Assembly (NCBI GenBank): GCA_036250225.1
Contig: JAPZLL010000011.1
Span: 558,001 to 622,000, forward strand
DNA length: 64,000 nt
Reading direction: 5' to 3'
Source of the DNA: Cercophora sp. LCS_1
Taxonomy: Eukaryota > Ascomycota > Sordariomycetes > Sordariales > Lasiosphaeriaceae
Shown: positions 20,001 through 30,464 of the stretch, in pieces
Numbering within the stretch: the first letter of the stretch is position 1
Layout of the letters: each line of letters opens with the position of its first letter
Translations under genes and position numbers: made by a program
Notes under the pieces: model-generated
Database searches by the model: none
What the model was told of the DNA's origin: nothing
What the model saw: only the letters and a program-made list of their open reading frames with translations

Positions 20001-22313
20001 CTCGACGAAGCTCACAACATCAAGAACTTCAAGTCCCAGCGATGGCAGACGCTCCTTGGGTTCAACACACAGGCGCGTCTGTTGCTCACGGGAACGCCAT
20101 TGCAGAACAACCTCACGGAGCTGTGGTCTTTGCTGTACTTCCTCGCCCCGCCCGAGAATGGAGAAGGAGGGTTCGTTGACCTCAGCGAGTTCCACAACTG
20201 GTTCCAGCGGCCAGAGTCGCAGATTCTCGAAAGCGGTCGGGAGCAGCTTGACGACGAGGCGCGAGCCATCATCTCAAAGCTTCACAAGGTCCTCCGCCCC
20301 TACCTCCTGCGCCGGTTGAAGGCAGACGTTGAGAAGCAGATGCCTGCAAAATACGAGCACGTCGAGTTTTGTCGGCTGTCGAAGCGTCAACGAGAACTGT
20401 ACGATGGCTTCCTCTCCCGTGCAGACACGCGACAGACGCTTGCATCCGGAAATTACATGTCCATCATCAACTGCTTGATGCAACTGCGGAAGGTGTGCAA
20501 CCACCCTGACCTCTTTGTTGACCGCCCCATTATGACGTCTTTTCGCATGCAACGACCAGTGGCTTCAGACTACGAAGCATCCGAGATGGTTGTGAGGAAG
20601 AAGTTGTTGTTTGTGAAGCCGATGAGCACCGTCAGCCTGAGCTTCCTCAACATGATCCCCACCCAGCACGAGGGAATGTCAACGATACATACCGACAGGA
20701 TCGCTCAGCTCAGCTCGCACCGCGTTCTTCTCGACCTCCGGGAGGCGCAAAAGACTCGAGGCCAGAACGCTTACACCGCTCTAGACCCTGCTACGGTCAA
20801 GTCCAACATCGTGTACTTGGAGAGCGCTGCCCGGTGGGGGCGCTACGAAGAGCTCCAGCACTGCGTCTATCTAAATGCCCTGCGCCGCCAACAACGACCG
20901 ATCTACGGCAAGCGGCTCGTCGAGATGCTGACCCTAGGCACCGATCAGCGGCCGTTCAGACAACGACCAAAGGTGCCGGCAAAGGTGATGAGCTGGTTCG
21001 AAGAAGACTCGTTCCTTCTACACAATGCCATCCAAACCCTTCCGCAACGCGCATCATCAATGGAGACCACCATCACCAAGTTTGCGTTTGTCACACCCGC
21101 TGCCGTCACTGGCGAGATGCACAAGCTCTTCCTCGGAGAGCGAGGGATCCAGGCTTTCCAAGAGTCCGACTTGAGGCTCTCTGCTCCGGTCCGGTACGCC
21201 CCTTTTATGCCCAGGGAACCGCCGCTGGACCCGTGGCATGAGGCGCGCATGCGATTGTCCATCCAGTTCCCCGATAAGCGGCTCCTCCAGTACGATTGCG
21301 GCAAGCTCCAAGCCCTTGACAAGCTGCTTCGTAAACTCCAGGCCGGAGGCCATCGAGCCTTAATCTTCACCCAGATGACCAAGGTCCTAGACATCCTCGA
21401 ACGCTTCCTCAACATCCACGGCCACAAATATCTTCGTCTCGACGGTGCAACAAAGGTGGAGCAGCGCCAGATCCTTACCGACCGCTTCAATGTCGACACG
21501 CGCATCCTGTGTTTCATCCTGTCCACTCGGTCCGGCGGCCTTGGAATCAACCTCACTGGCGCCGACACGGTCATTTTCTACGACCAAGACTGGAATCCTG
21601 CGATGGACAAGCAGTGCCAAGATCGATGCCATCGTATCGGACAGACCCGGGATGTCCACATCTATCGGCTTGTCAGCGAGCACACGATCGAAGCCAACAT
21701 CCTGCGCAAGGCCAGCCAAAAACAGATGCTTGACGACGTTGTCATCCAAGAGGGCGAGTTTACCACAGACTACTTCAACAAGCTCTCGGTTCGCGACGTT
21801 ATCGGCAACAACGGTGAGATCTCGGCCAACGAGAACGATGTTGTTGCAAACGCAGCCATGGATAAAGTCCTCGGTGGCGGCGAGACCAGCGGACCCCGCA
21901 ACGTTGGCCGGGCGCTGGAACAGGCCGAAGACAGGGAAGATGTCGCCGCCGCGCGCGTGGCGGAAAAGGAAATCCAGCAGGACGATGCTGACTTCCTGGA
22001 GCAGCAGCCTGCGGGATCCGGGCCGGGCTCTGGTGTGTCCAGTGTGAGGCAGGGGACCCCGAGAGAGGGGACCGAGCCTCTCTCAGCCAAGACGGGACAG
22101 TCTGGGCTGGGGCTGTTTGCCGAGTCCGCAGACGACATGGCGGTTGATGGTAATGAGGAGGAACTAGAGTATAATGCATTCGGAGAGAGGATGCACACCA
22201 TTGATGATTTTATGCTGGTGTTTATGGCCAAGGCGTTGGAAGGCACGCCACTGGACCTCCCCAAGGACAAAAAGAAGAGTAAGAAGAAGGGCAAGGATAC
22301 AAGGAAAAGGTAG
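17004..22313 (+). CDS. swr1: SWR1, ATP-dependent chromatin remodeller (H2A.Z exchange)
   Basis: The catalytic subunit of the SWR1 complex, which swaps H2A for H2A.Z in nucleosomes. A single 1769-residue open frame without introns starts at ATG 17004. The order of parts is: disordered basic N-terminus (1-300), HSA domain around 370-450 (PPRQWAHMDHLTRAMANFRR), a very acidic Asp/Glu/Ser stretch around 490-640, and the SNF2 ATPase from about 868. The ATPase shows DEMGLGKTIQT near 895, the DEAH box (LDEAHNIKN) near 1000 and LLTGTPLQNNLTELW. The helicase C lobe spans about 1430-1580 with LRLDGATKVEQRQ and DWNPAMDKQCQDRCHRIGQT. The roughly 300-residue spacer between the lobes is the insertion that marks the INO80/SWR1 subfamily. 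HSA plus acidic region favours SWR1 over INO80. Confidence 0.95.
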   Translation: MTEIASPLSTGPTQADPPAITNGDNLPLNGNSADSARPKPFDASDDDVLSSPVSNGDFTTPPRPGNHQSAEMRSSSSQTNTNGINGHAREPDPADDGPPAKRRRVRDATPDNVTRRPKPESPPWKKIEAEGPSTFTAEDGRRKSGRINTVPIELQRSDKRITRKTLHGQQTSPPKNRSTATNGRNGTSTPSGASTKRPTPSSKQIPQKASTNRSSTRKGAQQEPRPSTRTRKRSISPRRPTTPTKQGTRRSTRHARDTNDDGDDTSPGATRITPRIKFRPRPPLTIVPLVHRDQANIRPKIGPTFEEYFEKAVDIPVEQGGLLTTEDGPKYTEEMAKHDAEIILRVEKEVEPGGLLAKPRCSIFEPEPEEEPPRQWAHMDHLTRAMANFRRLMLIEQQRHRAAAKKLALACEAEWRRRNPQPKTAEELELEQIDASKAKWRQVNKAVAGTWENVKAEINRRRLAEWEAEEQRRVKAALNQAVNMSELKLQARQAQQDNDDVSEQSEDADEDDDLMSDMDDGESAEDSDVNSEGGSGADESNMSSSDDDEDKDSVLSDEGLTQEQLREKYANLPGIEGPEGARTTIDDVDPSVMDESMVDDTSDESVDMDDDLGSSEDDSDDDEDGSDVSDGDAEESEDEPSGLLGLFFKKSELKKLKADSGEEIKDLQDGSGDIAMTGAETPTAPPAPDEAPDVAVGQDAGTLKKPPCAMLDDADNGDKMDVVKNTEPHHNTLLGEKASAQTSPAKPPTPVETPMPVDLRASSASPTAKEYHDDVSMLDASPAPKSTQQGVPEVDVTETPDRQQRSPDTDAVTTLQSPSRSQSPRTSDDTKPSDVETPTTTSLLHAPKPDSGPASPHPTATRTEIPFLLRGTLREYQHLGLDWLASLYANNTNGILADEMGLGKTIQTIALLAHLACHHEVWGPHLVIVPTSVMLNWEMEFKKWCPGFKILTYYGNQDERKRKRQGWTNDDVWNVCITSYQMVLQDNQVFRRRRWHYMILDEAHNIKNFKSQRWQTLLGFNTQARLLLTGTPLQNNLTELWSLLYFLAPPENGEGGFVDLSEFHNWFQRPESQILESGREQLDDEARAIISKLHKVLRPYLLRRLKADVEKQMPAKYEHVEFCRLSKRQRELYDGFLSRADTRQTLASGNYMSIINCLMQLRKVCNHPDLFVDRPIMTSFRMQRPVASDYEASEMVVRKKLLFVKPMSTVSLSFLNMIPTQHEGMSTIHTDRIAQLSSHRVLLDLREAQKTRGQNAYTALDPATVKSNIVYLESAARWGRYEELQHCVYLNALRRQQRPIYGKRLVEMLTLGTDQRPFRQRPKVPAKVMSWFEEDSFLLHNAIQTLPQRASSMETTITKFAFVTPAAVTGEMHKLFLGERGIQAFQESDLRLSAPVRYAPFMPREPPLDPWHEARMRLSIQFPDKRLLQYDCGKLQALDKLLRKLQAGGHRALIFTQMTKVLDILERFLNIHGHKYLRLDGATKVEQRQILTDRFNVDTRILCFILSTRSGGLGINLTGADTVIFYDQDWNPAMDKQCQDRCHRIGQTRDVHIYRLVSEHTIEANILRKASQKQMLDDVVIQEGEFTTDYFNKLSVRDVIGNNGEISANENDVVANAAMDKVLGGGETSGPRNVGRALEQAEDREDVAAARVAEKEIQQDDADFLEQQPAGSGPGSGVSSVRQGTPREGTEPLSAKTGQSGLGLFAESADDMAVDGNEEELEYNAFGERMHTIDDFMLVFMAKALEGTPLDLPKDKKKSKKKGKDTRKR

Positions 22314-25005
22314 TAGTTGCTAGCATTGTTTCTACTGGGGGAAATAAATCGCATCTCTAGACACTGGAGTAACGGGGTTTGGTCGGTTGTATATGTGCTG
22401 TCGGCAGCAGATGCTAGGTGTCGGGAAGGTGGTTGAGTTGTATTTTATACGAATGGTGCATGAGATATGGAAAACCCGGAGAACCAAAACAGCCGGGCTA
22501 GCGAGCCTTTGGCCTTACGGCACTTGACCTGAGACCCCGACTGAATAAGGTGTGCTTGATGGTTGCTGAGGAGAAACAATGAGGCCAATGAAAGCTTCAC
22601 GTCGGAATGGGACATAAAAGCTCAGACAAACACGGTCGAACAAGCGTTGAAACGAAGAAGGAGCCTTTGGCTTACATTGAGCATGACATCTACCTACCCG
22701 ACTGGTTGGTTAGAGGGCACACCCTAAGAAGCATTGCGAGTCCCGAGAAAAGTTTCTGCGTTATTCAAGACAAATGCTTCATTGTTTGTTTTAGCTTGGA
22801 GCGTTGAAATGCACATTCTTCTTGTGTCTGAGTCTATGAGTGTGATATGCACCTTTATCCTCGATTTTGGCCCGCTGAATATGCATGCTAGCAAACATCA
22901 AAAGAGTTTGAAGATTAAGCCAGCCAATGAACCCTTGGATTTGTGATTGCCAAATGATCATGTCCACATATACAAAATGCAACGACTCTAGGTGTTAGGT
23001 CTGGGGTTGGAGTCAGAAAACTGGAATCGGTGTTCATGAAAAGAAAGAACTGGTGAAAATCAAACAGAACTGACGTTGATGGAAATGCGTCTAGTATAAG
23101 TGTCAACACATCCAAACAAAGGGGTTGCTGGGATTCCCTCTGGGTTTGATGCATTTGATAAGTACATATTGATGCTCGCTGACGAGTGGCGTTTCGATCC
23201 AACTACTTTGTGGTTGCGTCTCGTTATGTCTTGCTTTCGCGACAACTTGCAGCGAGTGCTGACGAAAGAACTCGCAACTGTTGGCTTCTTTGGAACCTAT
23301 CTGAAAAAGTTCGGCTGGTACACATAGGTCGCGAGGCTGGTCTGAGACAGGGATATTTGGTGGATTGCTTGTGATTCTTGTCTTTCTTCACATGTCGAGG
23401 TGAAGTCGTGGGGGTTTGATAACCGCCAAGTTTTCTCAACCATCTCGTCCGCATACTACCCAATTTGGAGGAGTAAACTTTTCCCATGTATGCCGGCTTG
23501 AAAGAGCGGAAGTGAGCATTATGGTAAGATTCTGAATGAGTGGGCATTTGCATCTCTGGGGGTGCGAGGCTGCCCTGGAATAACGGTGTCGAGAGGTGTT
23601 CCATTCCTGTTTGTGTCTTCCCTTGGAACGCTGCAGACGGGAACATAGACTCAACCCCGTTGCTTGGCGACTAGTGTCGGGGAGAGCCCAGGTGCCTGAA
23701 AGAAATACAAACATCATCCACTGTCCGGCTGGATGGAAAGAAGCCGATGCAGGTAAGGTTTGGCCCCCAAGCATCTGAAACTGGCCTGAGTGATTGCTTT
23801 TGGCCGGATCGAATCGTGGAATCAAGCATTGCTGCGCAAGATGGTGGGGTTCAGGGGGTGAGCCAACCAAGATTTTGGTGGATCTGCTTCAACGCTGCTG
23901 CCTGCATGCTGCACCCTGTCAAGTCAGGGATCCCCCGAGCCAGCGTCTTGGTGGCGGCTTGAGCTCCAGACCACCGCAACCTCACCCCCAAACTCCGAAC
24001 GACCGGCCCGAATTCTCACGCATCACAGCTGCAGCACTGTCACCACAAGCTGCCATATCCCGGCAGCCTGGCATCAATGGACTGGTCTGTGCGGCGATAT
24101 TTTCAAGGTTCGGTTCCTGCCCTGGTTGCCCTTTGGATTCTGGCCCGTGCGTCGGGCGCGTGGAAATGAAGGCGAGTTGTTGAAACGGGTGCCTCGCTCG
24201 CTCGGATATGAAGGATATCCGGAGAGTGACAACGGAAAAAGCTCGTGATCCACCACTGCACGGCAAGCAAAGAAACCCAAGGACATCGGCGAGCGGAATA
24301 AGAAATAGCAAGGCGGGAGCTTCGGGGAGCTGCGGGCTGGAGTCTGACCGATTCACCATTCAGCTCGCCATGTTGCCTTGGCTCGGCGACGCAGGCGACG
24401 CAGACGATGGCGCAGGAGCAGACAGAATTGGTGGAAAAGAGGAAAGAGGGCCGGACCTACCGCCGTTGCGTAATGCGACGCTACCTTAATTCGTAATTGG
24501 GGAAGCCAAGGTCGCCCCCGGGTCGGCGTTCCAGGCTGGCAGGAGGTGAGGTGCGCCTGCCAGCAGCAGCTCTGAGCATGCAGCAGGATGGAAAGACGGG
24601 AGAGGCCAAAGGCGCGGGGGAACCCGGCAATCTCACAAATTGCTGCGCCTCAGGCCGTCACGTTGCCGCTTGCGTTCCTTTCGTTGTTCTGCGCCAACGT
24701 CGAGTCCCCCAACATCGCAATCGTCAGCAATTGCAACGACTGCCCATTCCACCCGCGCGTGCTCTCGCTGGTCCTGCGCTGGCCCAGAGGCCGAGGAGCA
24801 CAGCAGCAGAGTCCCCATCCGCCAGCTGCATCGCCGCGCAGCGCAAGCGGTCGCAGGGAGAGATGCTGCAAAAATCTCGTGTGTCGCCGATCCGACGCCC
24901 CGTTGCAACTTCGCCACGTGCATCATCGCCAACTCTATCGCTGCCGACCACGCCACACTGATTGTCCACACTCACTAGCCTCCACCGCCCCTCTCCGCTA
25001 GCATC
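22314..25005. other. Large intergenic region, no gene found
   Basis: This 2.7-kb stretch lies between two plus-strand genes. The part from 22.3 to 23.5 kb is richer in A+T than the surrounding DNA and the rest is GC-rich. Open frames up to 154 codons near 24.5-25.0 kb overlap in several frames and have no recognisable sequence; they lie where the Clr5 gene's leader is expected. I found no tRNA or repeat. Confidence 0.45.
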
Positions 25006-26763
25006 ATGTCCGGTCTTCGAACCCCCGAGTCGGACAACGGTTCCTCGTCGCCAGAGGCTCTCTCGGCCGCCTTCATGCTGGCCAAGGCCGATGGCGACGG
25101 GGACCATGGCGTCGACGCCTTCCTCGGGGATGATTCTTCCAGCCCCTCGCCAGAGAGCGAGAGGCCTGTCTTTGTGGAGCGAAGGCCTCCTTCCAAACTC
25201 TCGACCGGGACATCCAGGAAGATGGCTGCCAAGGCAGCACGCTCAGGCTCCGCATTGAAGCAGGCCAAACCCGCCAGTAAGCCCGGCAGCACCAAGGGTA
25301 GTTCTTCATCATCGTCCTCAAAGAGTGGCGATGGTAAAAACCCCCAGGTGTCCTCAAACCCAATTATTCCCAAAAGAGCCGATGACTGGGAGCCCTGGAA
25401 AGGCATCCTGCACGAGCTCTACATTACCCAAAACCGCATCCTCCGGGACATTATTCTCATCATGGAAACGACGTATAATCTCAGAGCAACGTGAGTCCTT
25501 GCCCTCGGGCTTGCTCGATTCCGAATGCTGACCAAGACGGGAAGTCCAAAAATGTACAAGAACCAGTTTTCAAGATGGAGGTTTTTCAAATACTCCATCA
25601 AGCAACGGCCGCGCACCAAGGCCGAGCGTGAGGCCGCAGCCAAAGAGGCTGCTGACGAAATGGCGCTCGTCATGGCCAGCCCAAAGTCCATAGACGCTAT
25701 GATTTCTCCTCTGATGCACAGCAGCAACAAAGCGCGCATCATGCAGTCGGGCCTGGCCACCGTCCGCGACTTTCTCTCGACCTACATCAACATCGACCCG
25801 ACCGCTAGTCAGGATATGGTCGTTGTCGGCTACCAGGACCCGTGCTTCCGATATTTCAAAGTGGCGATGGACCTTTTTGACCACAAAGAGAACGTGCAGG
25901 GAGGTCTTCTCCTCCGCCGCGCCTTCCTCCAGATGGAGACTCTCCTCTCCACCATGTCCATCAAGTCCTTTTCCGACTTGTGTTTTCTGATCCCCCATCT
26001 CCTGATCGAATCCGGGAGGACAGACATTCTTTCTGCGTATCTGCGCTATCTTTCTGGCTTGGTCGTCACCAAGTTCGGCAGCCACCCCATCAGCAACATC
26101 ATCGCAACCTTTGCTGATCTTATCGACGAACCCGAGACGATGATGCGATATGTCATGACGCTCACCAAGGTCAATGCCGACACCCTCAACGATCTCAAAT
26201 CCGCCCAGCCGCGCACACGCAAGTGGGCACGGAACCAATACCTCGCTACTCAGCATACCCTTCTCGACATGGGCAAGGACGGCGCGGAGGGGGCGCACCC
26301 CCATCACATGATGCGCGTCGAGGCCCAGTCGGTCTACTGGGCGCAGCATCTGATCATGCAGGACCCCGAGTCGGATGAGCTCTGCGAGCGATGGCTAAAA
26401 CGTGACTTTCCATCTGATTTTGGCCCTCGGGTTAATGCATACGTGGACAAGGTGAAACAATTAGGGGAAGCAGGCATATTACCGCCGACGTTCGCCAAGA
26501 TGATCGAGTGTCTTTACATCGGCTGGTTGAACGACTATTATGAGACGATTGAGGACTGGCCAAAGATGTTTGAATACGGACGCAGGGGACTGGACATGGC
26601 GAGTGCTGAGCAGTATCAGCTCTGGTCGGTGCATCTAGAGGATTTGATGCGGAAGCACGGGTCGAAAGAGGAGGCCGATGAAATGAGAAAACGTCGGCTT
26701 GAGCATGAGTGGTTTGAGGAGCTGAGCCGCGAGGTCGAAGACCTGACGGTGTCGCTGGACTGA
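25006..26763 (+). CDS. Clr5-domain protein, function unknown
   Basis: The spliced model is 567 residues with one 54-nt intron at 25491-25544 (GTGAGT, GCTGAC branch). Residues 1-120 are Ser/Gly/Lys-rich and disordered. The segment around 125-180 (DDWEPWKGILHELYITQNRILRDIILIMETTYNLRAT, then PKMYKNQFSRWRFFKY across the intron) matches the Clr5 domain pattern: W-x2-W near the start, LY, METTY, and a final W-x-FFKY. This domain is named after a fission yeast heterochromatin factor and is common in filamentous fungi at the N-terminus of otherwise varied proteins. The remaining 380 residues are helical and contain no repeat or catalytic motif I know. A DNA- or chromatin-related role is only a guess from the domain name. 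The intron cuts inside the domain, so the domain exists only in spliced mRNA. Confidence 0.85.
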
Positions 26764-28073
26764 GACTGGCCCGGGTTGCCTTTTAGGGCACATGTATCAT
26801 GGGACTGTATATATCTGAGATGGACATGGTATGGAGTTTGTAGGGATATTTGGGAGGGAAAACTTCATTTGCTGGAAATGGGCGCTGAGCACTTGTGAGC
26901 GTGGTGTGGGTAATTTACATCTTTGAACAGATAGGTTGGAGCATTTGCAGATGATACGGATCGTTGAACAGCTAGAAATCTCCGTTTTGCTCATATCGAG
27001 GCTACCAGGCTCTGTTTTGTCTGGCCAATCAGTTGAAGCGCGAAGCTGAAGATGCTCTCTTCTGCCTTATTTGACCCTCATATTGTTAGAGCTGAAATGA
27101 TCAATGTGCATCCCCCACATCCTTGTGGAAATACATCGTACCATATATTCCATGTTTGAAAACTTGATCATCCCCACATCGAAGTCGAAAAAGAACAGTG
27201 AGGCAACACCCATAACCATGAGAATTTCCTACCCCGACGTATATAACACATGCTGATTTGAACAGCCTTCCCGAAAAAAAGAACAAAAGAGAAAGACAAA
27301 GAAAAACAAAACGGGCATTTCCCCTCGACCGGAATCGAGCCGCTGACCTTTCGGTTTATGATCTCAACACTTACAGCCGAACGTGATAGCCAACTACACC
27401 ACAAGGGATTTTTCTTTTTGTCATTGCTGTCGTTGTGGCAGGGGTGTGGGCAAAGTTGGTGGAGCATCGAGAAAACATCTCGTCCGCGGCGAGGTCCGCT
27501 TCGGTCCCTTCCGGGCCGCAAACTGTAAACAGGGACAGATCCTTGGTGCCTTTTTTCCCCAACGGTATTTTTGTGTTCTTCTTTGATTGAAGTGAGCGAG
27601 TGTAAGCAAAAACAAAGCAAAGGGCCAAGGCGAACCAGTTTGGTATCTCGGCTGGTCAAGGTGTAGCCATTCGGCTGGGAATATCGAAACTACCTAGCTA
27701 TTCGACTGGACTTGACTAGCAGTCGTTGTTGCCCGCTTGTTTTGGGTGGCAACTGACTCTTTCTAAGTTTTGTATTTACTCCTGTCCAGTGGACGAACAT
27801 CCCTTTGACTTCTTTCTGTCCGCCGTTTGTTTTGTCAAGGATCAGCTTGAATCCTCACCGTCCAGCCTCGCTTGCCTCCACAGTCACAAAGTTCAGCCTC
27901 GCAGCGATACGAGCTCGTATTCAAATAACACATGGAATCTACGTTTCTAACATGCTATGTGCGTGGCGATGCGATACCGCCCTCTCAAATGCCCTTCTAA
28001 CCCTCCTCCTCCATCCCTTGGATATGAATCACTTTCTAAACACCCTTACCCCCTTTATCTTCTACCTAGCCTG
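26764..28073. other. Intergenic with one tRNA gene
   Basis: This 1.3-kb gap between the Clr5-domain gene (+) and the patatin-type lipase gene (-) is A+T-richer than its flanks. It contains the tRNA-Tyr gene at 27320-27408. No protein gene is evident in the remainder. Confidence 0.6.
27320..27408 (-). tRNA. tRNA-Tyr (GUA) with a 15-nt intron
   Basis: Read on the minus strand, the 89-nt sequence folds as a tRNA. It has a 7-bp acceptor stem (with U-G at 1-72 and 6-67), U8, a D arm with A14 and G18G19, an anticodon stem UUCGG/CCGAA, loop C-U-GUA-A, and then a 15-nt insert after position 37, the standard place for a nuclear tRNA intron. The T arm CUCGAUU is flanked by a stem with one G-G mismatch, and the discriminator base is A. 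Internal promoter boxes are present (A box TGGTGTAGTTGG, B box GGCTCGATTCC), with runs of T downstream for Pol III termination. Eukaryotic tRNA-Tyr genes nearly always carry such an intron, which supports the identity. The U1-G72 pair instead of C1-G72 and the C54 base are unusual, so a decayed copy is possible. Confidence 0.75.
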
Positions 28074-30464
28074 TCAGGGCGCCAAGAATCCCTCATCTAC
28101 CTGGTGTTCCCCCCATGCAAAGCTATTGTCGTAAGGATCCTCATCGCTATCTATATCCGCGTCCGACCCTTTTCCCTGCTTCGGTGGCGGCGATGAGGTC
28201 ACGATCTTGATTCCCACCGTTGGCAGCACGAGTGTTGACACCATGTTTACGTCCTCAACAGTGCTATCATCAATACCGACTGCCGAGTCGTTACCGGCAT
28301 TCTGCAGCGGAGATAGTGGTCTAGCAAAGTCATGATGTGACACTGCTCGATCGAAGGATGACCTGCTGGATTGCCGAGTCCGGCTATGGCTCCTTGATAA
28401 CGGCCTCGATCTCGTCGTTTCCCGTCCGGATGACCGCCTCCGTGATGCCATCTCAAGGCGTTCGTCCTCCTCAGACTGCTCGTCCGTGACCGTGTCATCA
28501 AACTGCTTACTCCGACGGCCCGCGAGGAGCTGGAGACTTGCGCCGGAGCCTCGGCGGCGACGCGAAGACTGCGGGCGTTCCTCGGACGTGACTGAACTGA
28601 ACGAGTTGTGATGCACGTGGCAGGCTGGGCGGAAGTTAGTGTTCACGCCGCTCTCGACGCTAGCGCCGCGGCTGATGCCTCTTCGGTGTGTGTGTTCCGA
28701 GACTGCAGCGAGACGGCGGAGGTCGACTTGGCTCTTGCTGAAGACGACGCGGGTGCGAAGCGCGTGGACGGCGTGGTCAAGGGCCAGTTCGATGGCGCAT
28801 CTATCACGAACCCGGCTCAGCTTTGGCCATGTCGCCCGCTCGCCCAGGAGGCAGTTGCGGATCATAAAGTCCGAGGTGGGGTTCTTGAGAATGAGCGGGA
28901 GGTCCTGTACCGGGGTTTCTGGGAGGATGGTGATGTCGCCCGAGTACTTCTGGCTGAGGATACACCGAAGCTTGGTGAAAAGGTTGGGAAAGATGCCTAG
29001 TTCGGTGAAAAACTGCAGTCTGTGCAACGCTTCGTCTTTGGCCAATGCCGTAAGTGTGTACAGCCATTCCCCATCATCTTGCGTCTTTTGCTGCTGCCGA
29101 AGCCGGCCTGGGTGCTTTGCGGGGTAGAGTCGGTCGTCCTTCGAGAGGAACGGCACAACATGGGGATTGACCTGAGAGACGATGAAATGATTCACGTTGA
29201 ACATTTCAGCAAGCCGCGTCATGGGAAGGTCATTGTCGACCGACCCGTCAATCCATCTCTGCGGCGTAGGGTTCCACGGGACATGCTCACCAGTAAGCGG
29301 GTCTTTTACCAGCAACGGGGCGGCCTGGAAGATGAGAGGAACCGAGCAGGAAGCCGCCACGGCAGACCAGATCATGACGTTAGGGGCAGTGACGTAGTTG
29401 AGTAGGCGGGGGAGTTCATAAATGGAGGCTGACGAGACGCAAATGTTGCAGATCCTCCTGGTCCGATTGTACGCTTCTTGGAAGGTGATGTCTCCCAGCC
29501 AGGCACGCATGACGCGTGTCAAGTTCGAGATGTCAGACCAGCTGCCCTCGGTAAGCAGACGACGGATGTGGTCGGAGAGGCCCTCGTTTTCTCCTTCAAA
29601 AACGCCCAAGTCTCCATATGGAAAACGCGCGATGAGGTCCGGTATCTCCTCGTCTTTCCTAGTGCAGAGCACCGAGCACACGATGGACCCCGCCGAGGCA
29701 CCCGAGATGATGCGTGGCAGCAGCTTTGCCTCATACAGTGCCTTGAGCACGCCGATATGTGACATGCCAAAGGTAGCGCCTCCGCTCAGGAGCAAAGCGC
29801 TTCGCCCAAAGCTCTGCCGGGCATAAAGGATGCCTTCGAGGAGGTCCTTGGACTCCATATCCATCGGTAGCGTATAAGCGCTCTTCTCGACGAGGGCCTC
29901 GACTGTCTTGATGGCCGAGTCAACATAGCGTTCGATGAGGTCCTTGGTGCCAATGTACGAGTGACGGTACAGGTCGATGTTGCCCATTCCGCCGAGGTCG
30001 CGCGACAGGGCCGTCCGAATGAGGTACAGCATTGTCCTGATGTCGCAGTTGGTTCGCGCGGCATCGAGCTCTTTCAGCTTGGCCTCGATCAGCTCGGCAT
30101 GGTAGTCGCCGGTTGAAAGATCCAGCTTCCACTCATCGTTCCCTTCCAGTTGGTCGAGCTCCTTGGCCGCAGATTCCCACTCCTTCATCGTTATGGCATT
30201 TTGCATACGGGCAGCCAGAATCTGCATCCTCTCCTCCACCCTCTGCTTATCTTCCCGCTCCGACTCGGTGAGACCATCGCGCCACGACAGAACCAGGTTT
30301 CCGGTGTCTCGGATAATCCTGGCGAGCGGCTGGAACGTGACCTGCTTCTGCGGCTTCAGCTTCTTCTTCGCCGATGCGATGCCGTGGCTGGATGCTTTGA
30401 GCTGGCCGTTGGGCGCAGGGCCCGCGCGGATGGCGGAAGGGCCATGGATAAGAAGATCGGTCAT
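28074..30464 (-). CDS. Patatin-like lipase (Tgl3/4/5 group triacylglycerol lipase)
   Basis: A 796-residue single-exon protein predicted to hydrolyse storage lipid at lipid droplets, as its yeast relatives Tgl3, Tgl4 and Tgl5 do. The N-terminal part (about 45-215) is the helical DUF3336-like region typical of this group (ARIIRDTGNLVLSWRDGL, WESAAKELDQLEG, NIDLYRHSYIGTKDLIERY). The patatin domain starts near 223 with the glycine-rich oxyanion loop LLSGGATFGMSHIG. The serine nucleophile motif is GASAGS (Ser257) and the dyad Asp lies in DGSVDND near residue 406. The last 190 residues are Ser/Arg-rich and disordered, ending in an acidic stretch (DADIDSDEDPYD). The gene diverges from the alpha/beta-hydrolase gene on the plus strand across 1.2 kb. 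Confidence 0.92.
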   Translation of the reverse strand: MTDLLIHGPSAIRAGPAPNGQLKASSHGIASAKKKLKPQKQVTFQPLARIIRDTGNLVLSWRDGLTESEREDKQRVEERMQILAARMQNAITMKEWESAAKELDQLEGNDEWKLDLSTGDYHAELIEAKLKELDAARTNCDIRTMLYLIRTALSRDLGGMGNIDLYRHSYIGTKDLIERYVDSAIKTVEALVEKSAYTLPMDMESKDLLEGILYARQSFGRSALLLSGGATFGMSHIGVLKALYEAKLLPRIISGASAGSIVCSVLCTRKDEEIPDLIARFPYGDLGVFEGENEGLSDHIRRLLTEGSWSDISNLTRVMRAWLGDITFQEAYNRTRRICNICVSSASIYELPRLLNYVTAPNVMIWSAVAASCSVPLIFQAAPLLVKDPLTGEHVPWNPTPQRWIDGSVDNDLPMTRLAEMFNVNHFIVSQVNPHVVPFLSKDDRLYPAKHPGRLRQQQKTQDDGEWLYTLTALAKDEALHRLQFFTELGIFPNLFTKLRCILSQKYSGDITILPETPVQDLPLILKNPTSDFMIRNCLLGERATWPKLSRVRDRCAIELALDHAVHALRTRVVFSKSQVDLRRLAAVSEHTHRRGISRGASVESGVNTNFRPACHVHHNSFSSVTSEERPQSSRRRRGSGASLQLLAGRRSKQFDDTVTDEQSEEDERLEMASRRRSSGRETTRSRPLSRSHSRTRQSSRSSFDRAVSHHDFARPLSPLQNAGNDSAVGIDDSTVEDVNMVSTLVLPTVGIKIVTSSPPPKQGKGSDADIDSDEDPYDNSFAWGEHQVDEGFLAP

